Of a stretch of DNA of 7,377 bases, positions 1-5,762 are shown piece after piece. The translations under genes were made by a program, and so were the position numbers. The DNA is from Nitrospirae bacterium GWC2_57_9. Its GTDB lineage: Bacteria; Nitrospirota; UBA9217. Each line of letters starts with the position of its first letter. The first letter of the stretch is position 1. The notes beneath the pieces are model-generated. The model saw only the letters and a program-made list of their open reading frames with translations, did no database searches and was not told where the DNA came from. The DNA is taken from contig MHEA01000056.1 in the NCBI GenBank assembly GCA_001805085.1, positions 1 through 7,377 on the forward strand. The letters run 5' to 3'.

Positions 1-204
1 AAAACAGCGGGAGGTCTTTATATTCCGGATACGGCGAAAGAGAAGCCCCAGAGCGGGCAGGTGGAAGCCGTCGGCGCGGAAGTAAAATCGCTTAAGGTCG
101 GCGACAAAATTCTCTTCGACCGGTATTCCGGGTCAAAGATCAATATCGACAATACCGAATATCTCATCGTCAAAGAGGAAGATGTGCTGGGAATACTGGC
201 GTAA
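1..204 (+). CDS. groES: Co-chaperonin GroES, C-terminal 67 codons (5' end outside window)
   Basis: GroES forms the heptameric lid of the GroEL folding chamber in the cytoplasm. The window opens inside the gene, in frame 1, and reads through to a TAA at 202-204. The first visible residues, KTAGGLYIPDTAKEKPQ, match the GroES mobile loop: a Gly-Gly pair followed by hydrophobic residues that dock onto the GroEL apical domain. Next come the conserved GQVEAVG strand, a VGDKILFDRYSG segment, and the typical ending EYLIVKEEDVLGILA. The family is about 95 residues long, so roughly 30 N-terminal residues are missing. The gene lies 53 bases before groEL on the same strand with no terminator between them, the standard groESL arrangement. 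Its promoter and any CIRCE or HrcA-type control would lie upstream of the window. Identification is secure. Confidence 0.96.
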   Translation, partial: KTAGGLYIPDTAKEKPQSGQVEAVGAEVKSLKVGDKILFDRYSGSKINIDNTEYLIVKEEDVLGILA

Positions 205-243
205 TGCCTGATACCGATCCATAATTTCTAACAAGAATTCCTG

Positions 244-249
244 AGGAGG
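244..249 (+). promoter_or_regulatory. Ribosome binding site of groEL (AGGAGG)
   Basis: A perfect AGGAGG lies 8 bases before the ATG at 258. It fixes the groEL start and fits the very high expression expected of a chaperonin. Confidence 0.9.
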
Positions 250-257
250 AAAATTAC

Positions 258-1910
<1,653 letters not shown>

Positions 1911-1935
1911 GAACGGTTGTTGAGGAACGAAGCAG

Positions 1936-1976
1936 AGGCCGGGGGGAAGAGATTCTCCCCGGCTTTTTTGTTTTTA
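1936..1976 (+). terminator. Rho-independent terminator of groESL
   Basis: Bases 1938-1948 pair with 1953-1963 as an 11-bp stem (one G-T wobble) closed by a GAGA tetraloop of the GNRA class. The flanking AG/TT can extend it. It is followed by TTTTTT, G and TTTTT. It sits 27 bases after the groEL stop and separates the chaperonin operon from the next promoter. Confidence 0.93.
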
Positions 1977-1984
1977 CAAACCGT

Positions 1985-2012
1985 TTGACAAATACATGCC
2001 TCAGCCTATAAT
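1985..2012 (+). promoter_or_regulatory. Consensus sigma70 promoter for the DsrE-like gene
   Basis: A perfect -35 TTGACA (1985-1990) is separated by 16 bp from a perfect -10 TATAAT (2007-2012). It starts about 10 bases after the groEL terminator. Transcription would begin near 2018-2020, leaving an untranslated leader of roughly 88 bases. Both hexamers match exactly, so strong constitutive activity is likely unless the one-base-short spacer or an unseen repressor limits it. Confidence 0.82.
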
Positions 2013-2095
2013 CGAAACAGATCGAACTCTTTCCTCGTCGTTTCCGCACCTTACCTCGTTGATAAAAGGGAGAACCACAGCAAACATAAATAAAC

Positions 2096-2101
2096 AGGAG
2101 G
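2096..2101 (+). promoter_or_regulatory. Ribosome binding site deciding the DsrE-like gene start (AGGAGG)
   Basis: A perfect AGGAGG lies 5 bases before the ATG at 2107. An upstream in-frame ATG at 1996 falls inside the promoter spacer, before the expected transcript start, so it cannot be the start for this transcript. Confidence 0.88.
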
Positions 2102-2106
2102 CAGGT

Positions 2107-2589
2107 ATGAAAAAAACAATGTTTCTTTTTCTCTGCGTGCTGCACGCCGCGACGGTTCAAGCGGCGCCGGCCGCAAAGGCGAAGGCTTTAGAGGGGCTGA
2201 AGCACATGAAGATCGTCTGTGACATGAATGTGGGCGAGCCGAAACTGCTCCTGAAGCGCATGGAACTCCTTGACAGGACCTACCGGCAAATAGCCGAAGC
2301 GGGGGTCAAAACCAGCGTAGTTGTCGCCTTTCGGGGCAAGGCCAGCCTCTTCATCACAAAAGGGGACGGTTATGTCGCGGCCGAGGAAAGGGATGCCAAG
2401 GGGGACGTGCATTCGTGGATCGAGCGGTTCAAGAAGCAGGGTTTTGTGCTCGAGCAGTGCTCCATTGCAGCCGAGATGCTAGATGTTGACCTCAAGGATT
2501 TCCTGCCTGAAATAGAGATCGTGAAAAACGGCTATGTCTCTCTGGTCGGCTATCAGCAGCAGGGATATGCCTTCCTTCCCATGGATTGA
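2107..2589 (+). CDS. Exported DsrE/DsrF-like family protein
   Basis: The 160-residue protein begins with a typical signal peptide: Lys-Lys at 2-3, a hydrophobic core at about 5-15, and a probable cleavage after VQA at 17-19, giving a periplasmic product. The remainder has the DsrE/DsrF-like pattern (COG1416 type). A first strand KIVCDMNVGEPK (35-46) is followed by a long helix, a second strand KTSVVVAFRG (68-77), a lone Cys118 in FVLEQCSIAAEML, and the closing EIEIVKNGYVSLVGYQQQGYAFLP. Members of this superfamily bind or carry sulfur on cysteine, as in DsrE, DsrF and TusD, but exported single-domain forms mostly have unknown roles. Cys118 lies where many relatives carry their conserved cysteine, and Cys38 is the only other cysteine in the mature part. 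The gene has its own promoter and terminator, so it is monocistronic. The family assignment is fairly sure; substrate and function are unknown. Confidence 0.82.
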   Translation: MKKTMFLFLCVLHAATVQAAPAAKAKALEGLKHMKIVCDMNVGEPKLLLKRMELLDRTYRQIAEAGVKTSVVVAFRGKASLFITKGDGYVAAEERDAKGDVHSWIERFKKQGFVLEQCSIAAEMLDVDLKDFLPEIEIVKNGYVSLVGYQQQGYAFLPMD

Positions 2590-2643
2590 CTGAGCTCTCG
2601 GAAAGAGCACTGAGAGGACGAGCGGGTTCGGTAAGCAGCATAT

Positions 2644-2680
2644 ACAAAAGCCGGGGGATATATATTCCTCCGGCTTTTGT
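2644..2680. terminator. Bidirectional terminator between convergent genes
   Basis: Bases 2644-2658 pair with 2666-2680 as a 15-bp stem (one G-T wobble) around an AT-only 7-base loop. The outer stem is ACAAAA/TTTTGT, so each strand has a GC-rich core followed by a T-rich arm. It ends 18 bases before the stop of the minus-strand lipoprotein gene and 55 bases after the DsrE-like stop. It can therefore serve both converging transcripts. Confidence 0.85.
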
Positions 2681-2698
2681 CAGCTGCATCGGGAACGC

Positions 2699-3142
2699 TT
2701 ATTTTTTCGGGATAAGCGTGGCGACTGGATCGACCTGAACGACCGGCACGGGCCGGGCGATCCCGCCGATCTCCTTTATGGAATAAAAACCTGCCGGGTA
2801 GACGTATTTTCTGCCGTTTCCCGACCGGTCGGCCGGAATTACATATTCATACCCATGACTGTTCGCAACCCACCCGGCAAAATGGTCGTCCTGGCCATCC
2901 TGCCAACGGGTCAAAAAGAGCACGCCGCTCCCGTCCGGGCTTCTCTCGAATACGGCCGGTCCTGTTTCAGTCTTGACCAGCAGATAATCAACTCCCTGGG
3001 GTACCGTGCCCTCGGCCCGATAGGAGACGAGGATATCCGGCTTATACCCGGCCTTTACGAGGTCTCCGCCTTTTATGAACATGGAGGCGCACCCGCTTAA
3101 AAAGACGACCGCAACAAGAAGACCTTTTAATTTCCCGCTCAT
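2699..3142 (-). CDS. Predicted lipoprotein of unknown function
   Basis: The 147-residue protein has a lipoprotein signal peptide: Lys4 and Lys6, a hydrophobic stretch LLVAVVFL, and the lipobox LSGC with the lipidated Cys18. Ala19 follows, so by the E. coli +2 rule it would go to the outer membrane. The mature part is about 130 residues with no further cysteine. It has several short beta-prone segments, including DILVSYRAEG, DYLLVKTETG and HFAGWVANSHGYEYVIP, with a Pro/Val-rich end. No catalytic motif is visible and I do not recognise a named family. The start is supported by AAGGAGG (3148-3154) 5 bases upstream. The gene converges on the DsrE-like gene across a shared terminator and lies downstream of the small lipoprotein gene, which has its own terminator, so it is probably transcribed alone. 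It is a real gene by its export signal and ribosome site. Confidence 0.85.
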   Translation of the reverse strand: MSGKLKGLLVAVVFLSGCASMFIKGGDLVKAGYKPDILVSYRAEGTVPQGVDYLLVKTETGPAVFERSPDGSGVLFLTRWQDGQDDHFAGWVANSHGYEYVIPADRSGNGRKYVYPAGFYSIKEIGGIARPVPVVQVDPVATLIPKK

Positions 3143-3147
3143 GTCAC

Positions 3148-3154
3148 CCTCCTT
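3148..3154 (-). promoter_or_regulatory. Ribosome binding site of the 147-residue lipoprotein (AAGGAGG)
   Basis: Read on the minus strand, AAGGAGG lies 5 bases before the ATG at 3142-3140 and supports that start. Confidence 0.85.
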
Positions 3155-3279
3155 TTTTGAATTCTGCCGTTACCTACCGGCTATATCGCCAAGAATGGAA
3201 AAGATAATAAAAAGAAAGAGTCCCGCGAGAAGGTCTGAAAAGAGTAAGAGGTGACAGCCTGCCCGGATTCGGTAAAGAA

Positions 3280-3308
3280 AGCTTAGCCTATCAGGGCCAA
3301 TCTGTCAA
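3280..3308 (-). promoter_or_regulatory. Candidate promoter for the 147-residue lipoprotein gene
   Basis: On the minus strand, an exact -35 TTGACA (3308-3303) is followed after 17 bp by TAAGCT (3285-3280). The latter keeps only the three most conserved -10 positions (T, A and final T). Transcription would start near 3273, giving a leader of about 130 bases. The -10 is weak, so this is tentative. Confidence 0.42.
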
Positions 3309-3326
3309 TGCCCCGCAGCCAAACAA

Positions 3327-3367
3327 AACAGCAGTCTCATCATTCTCAATGACGGTTGCCTGCTGTT
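3327..3367. repeat. Nested inverted repeat
   Basis: AACAGCAG (3327-3334) pairs with CTGCTGTT (3360-3367). Inside it, TCATT (3340-3344) pairs with AATGA (3348-3352) around a 3-base loop, with unpaired flanks between the two stems. There is no T-run, so it is not a terminator. It lies upstream of the candidate promoter on the minus strand. It could be a protein-binding site or chance. Confidence 0.5.
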
Positions 3368-3374
3368 ATTCCGG

Positions 3375-3402
3375 TTACCGTATCGCACGCGTGCAATGGT
3401 AA
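3375..3402. repeat. Palindrome GCACGCGTGC within a TTACC/GGTAA inverted repeat
   Basis: GCACGCGTGC (3385-3394) is a perfect 10-base palindrome. It is flanked by TTACC (3375-3379) and GGTAA (3398-3402), which are inverted relative to each other but not evenly spaced. The symmetry resembles an operator for a dimeric regulator, but no cognate regulator is identifiable. Confidence 0.42.
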
Positions 3403-3467
3403 TAAACAGGGCATTGCCAAAAGCTCGCCAATGTCAAACCGCCTTACCGGACTTGTCGCCTAAGGGG

Positions 3468-3505
3468 AAAAACAAAAAAAGGCCCTCCGGAAACCGGAGA
3501 GCCTT
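3468..3505 (-). terminator. Rho-independent terminator of the small lipoprotein gene
   Basis: On the minus strand, a 12-bp stem (bases 3505-3494 with 3490-3479, one G-T wobble) has a TTT loop and runs into TTTTTTTGTTTTT. It lies about 22 bases after the TAG of the 50-residue ORF. This placement is strong independent evidence that the small ORF is a real transcription unit. Confidence 0.92.
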
Positions 3506-3526
3506 CTTGCTCAGCTGCATCAAAGC

Positions 3527-3679
3527 CTATTTTGCGGGAGCAGTCGCGGTAGGAGCCGACATGGTCGAGGTCGGAGCAGATTCAGGTGCCTGCTTCGAGG
3601 CCTCGTTTTTCTGACAACCAGAAACCGCAAAAACCGCGGCCATAGCCGCAACCGTTATAATTGCAGTGATCTTCTTCAT
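3527..3679 (-). CDS. Small lipoprotein, 50 residues
   Basis: The ATG at 3679-3677 opens a 50-codon frame ending in TAG at 3529-3527. The product starts with Lys-Lys, has a hydrophobic Ala/Val-rich core (about 5-18) and a lipobox VSGC with Cys22. This leaves a mature lipopeptide of only 29 residues, QKNEASKQ followed by a tail rich in Ala, Pro, Ser and Thr and ending in Lys. Such a tail is probably disordered and could act as a periplasmic linker or envelope structural peptide. I do not recognise a family. Support for a real gene is threefold: the lipobox, an extended Shine-Dalgarno at 3686-3696, and a strong terminator just after the stop. A candidate promoter lies at 3828-3855 on the same strand. 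It is separated from the 147-residue lipoprotein gene by the terminator and about 330 bases. Confidence 0.85.
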   Translation of the reverse strand: MKKITAIITVAAMAAVFAVSGCQKNEASKQAPESAPTSTMSAPTATAPAK

Positions 3680-3685
3680 CGTATT

Positions 3686-3696
3686 TCACCCCCTTT
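3686..3696 (-). promoter_or_regulatory. Extended ribosome binding site of the small lipoprotein gene
   Basis: Read on the minus strand, AAAGGGGGTGA matches 9 of 11 positions of the full anti-SD complement TAAGGAGGTGA. One of the two mismatches is an A-to-G change that still allows G-U pairing. It lies 6 bases before the ATG, indicating strong translation. Confidence 0.82.
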
Positions 3697-3827
3697 CCGT
3701 TCTCTGATTAACAGCAGCACGCGCGGAAATAGATCGATAAAGGGCACGCGGGCTGTATGAGATCCACTTGAGTGAAAAGGCGGGCACAAGGCGGAGATTA
3801 TCCGGCCGGCTCGTCGAAATCGGCAGA

Positions 3828-3855
3828 ATTATATTCTTTTCCTGGATAAATGCAA
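3828..3855 (-). promoter_or_regulatory. Candidate promoter for the small lipoprotein gene
   Basis: On the minus strand, a perfect -10 TATAAT (3833-3828) is preceded after 16 bp by TTGCAT (3855-3850), which keeps the TTG of the -35 consensus. It would give a leader of about 140 bases before the ATG at 3679. Confidence 0.42.
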
Positions 3856-3983
3856 GTATAAATCGCATCGCTCACCGCTCCGGCTGCTTCGCTGTCCCTC
3901 CGCCAGGTGCAGCAAGTCGGAACAGGAAACGGCAAGGAGATCACTCAAGGGTCATGAAACATTGAAAGCACATAAAAACGGCA

Positions 3984-4013
3984 TAGACAACATCGAAATC
4001 ATCATGTTAATAT
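3984..4013 (+). promoter_or_regulatory. Candidate promoter of the receptor-kinase-regulator operon
   Basis: TAGACA (3984-3989, five of six -35 positions) is followed after 18 bp by TAATAT (4008-4013, four of six -10 positions). A perfect TATAAT overlaps at 4013-4018 but has no matching -35 at 16-18 bp. Transcription would begin near 4020-4025, giving a very short leader before the start region at 4041. Confidence 0.4.
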
Positions 4014-4040
4014 ATAATTTATTTAACCCATGAAAGGGGC

Positions 4041-5762
4041 GTGATTGCGATCTTCGGGAAAAAACAGGCTATTCTCTCACCATCACTGCTCGTAATCCTG
4101 CTTGTTATTCTCCTCGTTGTTCTTGTGCCGGGCGTATATGCGGCCGGGCCTCCCCTGAAGATCGGCGTGGCCTCGATGATCACACCGGTCGATGCCGTGA
4201 AATACTACCAGGACGTGATTGATTACATCGGAGAGGCTATCGGCCAGCCGGTTCAGATGGTTCATCGGCGAACCTATGATGAGATGGATTCGCTCCTCGA
4301 ACGGGGAGAGGTAAATGTGGCGTTCATCTGCTCGGCGCCCTATGTCAAGAATCGCCAGAAATTCGGCATCGAACTGCTTGCCGCGCCCAACGTGAACGGA
4401 AGGCCTACTTACCAATCTTTTATCATAGTTCATAAGGAAAGTCCTCTTTCCTCTTTCGCGGAGCTGAAAGGCAGGCCATTCGCTTTTACAGATCCGAAGT
4501 CAAACACCGGCAAGCTCTATCCGACCTATCTCCTCAAGACCACGGGCCGGACGCCGGAGAAGTTTTTCAGCAGAATAGTCTACAGCTACAGCCACAACAA
4601 ATCGATCGAAATGGTGGCGAAGCGGCTGGTTGACGGGGCAGCGGTCGAGAGCATCGTGTACGAGCACATGCTGAAGAAAGGCTCGCCCTATGCCGGCCAA
4701 ACGAAGATCATCAAGCGTTCTCCGGCATACGGCATTCCGCCGGTCGTGGTGACAAAGGATATCGACTCTGCTCTCAAGACGAAGCTGCGGGCTGCTTTCC
4801 TCGGCATGCACAACACCGCGGTCGGGAAAACAATCCTGAATGCCATGATGATCGACGGCTTTACCGAAGTCTCTGACAGGAATTATGACTCCATCAGGGA
4901 CATGGAACGGGCAGTCTCGGAAAGCCCGGCCCTGGCGCGAAAGACGAAGGACCGGAAAACTGTCTATTTCGGCGTTATTCCGAGGGACAACCCGCGGATC
5001 ATGTACGAGAAATACCAGCCTCTCCTTGATTACCTCGCTGAAAAAACCCCTTACGCATACGAACTGGTGCTCAAGAAGAACTATGAGGATACGGTTTCCG
5101 CCCTTGGAAGCGGGGAGACCGACGTTGCGTTGCTCGGACCGCTTAGCTATCTGGAGGCTCGCGCCAAATACGGCGCGATCTGCATTCTGAAATCCAGAAG
5201 CGGGGAAGGTTCTCCTGGGTACCGGAGCGTGATCATCAAGAAGTCCGATGCTCCGATAGTGTCACTGACTGAACTGAAAGGCAAGAGGGTCGCATTTGCT
5301 TCGTCCCAGTCTACATCCGGCAATCTCATGCCCCGGTATCTGCTCGCAAACTCCGGTATCCATCTGAGCGATCTCGGCGAGTATGCGAATTTCGATTACC
5401 ACGATTCGGTTGTAAAGGCGGTCCTGAAAGGACAATACGAAGCGGGGGCGGTCAGGGATTCAGTAGCGCACAAGTACGAAAAACTCGGGATCGCGGTCAT
5501 CGCGTCGTCCGATCCCATCCCGACGGGCCCTCTCGTGGTAGGACCCGGCACGCCTTTCTCCGTTATCGAGAACATCAAAAAAGTGCTCCTCGCGCTCGAT
5601 CCCCGGGATCCCGAAGCGCAAAAAATATTGAAGCGTTTGGACGAAGATTTTCGAGGCGGTTTTATCGAGGCTGCCGACGAGGATTACGGCGACATCCGCG
5701 CAAAGATCAATGCCGTTCCCCAAACTTGCGGCAGGGGTTGCCACCCCAAGATAAGATTATGA
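4041..5762 (+). CDS. Tandem PhnD-type periplasmic substrate-binding protein (two PF12974-like domains)
   Basis: The 573-residue protein opens with Lys8-Lys9 and a long hydrophobic stretch (about 11-33) ending VYAAG, so it is exported and either cleaved near residue 35 or anchored. Two homologous PhnD-like domains follow, at about 37-293 and 306-560. Matching landmarks are EVNVAFICSAPYV (90-102) with ETDVALLGPLSYL (359-371), and FAELKGRPFAFTDPKSNTGK (139-158) with LTELKGKRVAFASSQSTSGN (409-428). This fold binds phosphonates, phosphite and similar oxyanions for ABC importers. It also serves as the sensor part of kinases such as TtrS and ThsS. No ABC permease or ATPase is visible, and the gene overlaps a histidine kinase gene by ATGA, so a receptor role is more likely than uptake. 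The C-terminus carries an odd CGRGCH motif (563-568). The GTG start is uncertain: the only purine-rich ribosome-like site, AAAGGGG at 4033-4039, lies just 1 base before it. The true start may be the ATT at 4044 or the ATC at 4050. Confidence 0.88.
   Translation: MIAIFGKKQAILSPSLLVILLVILLVVLVPGVYAAGPPLKIGVASMITPVDAVKYYQDVIDYIGEAIGQPVQMVHRRTYDEMDSLLERGEVNVAFICSAPYVKNRQKFGIELLAAPNVNGRPTYQSFIIVHKESPLSSFAELKGRPFAFTDPKSNTGKLYPTYLLKTTGRTPEKFFSRIVYSYSHNKSIEMVAKRLVDGAAVESIVYEHMLKKGSPYAGQTKIIKRSPAYGIPPVVVTKDIDSALKTKLRAAFLGMHNTAVGKTILNAMMIDGFTEVSDRNYDSIRDMERAVSESPALARKTKDRKTVYFGVIPRDNPRIMYEKYQPLLDYLAEKTPYAYELVLKKNYEDTVSALGSGETDVALLGPLSYLEARAKYGAICILKSRSGEGSPGYRSVIIKKSDAPIVSLTELKGKRVAFASSQSTSGNLMPRYLLANSGIHLSDLGEYANFDYHDSVVKAVLKGQYEAGAVRDSVAHKYEKLGIAVIASSDPIPTGPLVVGPGTPFSVIENIKKVLLALDPRDPEAQKILKRLDEDFRGGFIEAADEDYGDIRAKINAVPQTCGRGCHPKIRL

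Larger units (their letters stand above)
3143..3526. other. Intergenic spacer between two minus-strand lipoprotein genes
   Basis: This 384-base gap holds the ribosome site of the 147-residue lipoprotein, a candidate minus-strand promoter (3280-3308), a nested inverted repeat (3327-3367), a perfect 10-base palindrome inside a TTACC/GGTAA pair (3375-3402), and the terminator of the small lipoprotein gene (3468-3505). I see no credible coding region; the open frames here lack ribosome sites and recognisable products. Confidence 0.7.
3680..4040. other. Divergent intergenic region between the small lipoprotein and the signalling operon
   Basis: This 361-base gap lies between the minus-strand small lipoprotein gene and the plus-strand receptor gene. 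It holds candidate promoters facing both ways (3828-3855 minus, 3984-4013 plus). The last 60 bases are markedly AT-rich (about 4001-4028), as expected for an operon promoter. An open frame at 3768-3965 on the plus strand has no ribosome site and an implausible Arg/Ser-rich product, so I do not call it. No terminator or RNA gene is visible. Confidence 0.65.

Noticed and set aside
1996..2106. An upstream in-frame ATG that would add 37 residues to the DsrE-like protein
   Set aside because: The ATG lies inside the promoter spacer before the expected transcript start. The extension would also bury the signal peptide, and a perfect ribosome site points to ATG 2107.
2855..3100. An 81-codon plus-strand open frame inside the lipoprotein gene
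   Set aside because: It has no ribosome site and is opposite a lipoprotein gene with a clear lipobox and ribosome site.
3396..3614. A 72-codon plus-strand frame overlapping the small lipoprotein gene and its terminator
   Set aside because: It runs through a strong terminator hairpin and the opposite-strand small lipoprotein, and it lacks a ribosome site.
3768..3965. A 65-codon plus-strand frame in the divergent spacer
   Set aside because: There is no Shine-Dalgarno, the composition is unlike the neighbouring genes, and no domain or export signal is visible.
4013..4018. The perfect TATAAT as the -10 of the receptor operon
   Set aside because: No -35-like hexamer lies 16-18 bp upstream. The overlapping TAATAT with TAGACA at 18 bp fits better, though this hexamer could still contribute.
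4041..5762. Interpretation as the binding protein of a phosphonate ABC importer
   Set aside because: No permease or ATPase gene is in the window, the protein has two fused binding lobes, and it is translationally coupled to a histidine kinase. A receptor role fits better, although import by a remote transporter is not excluded.
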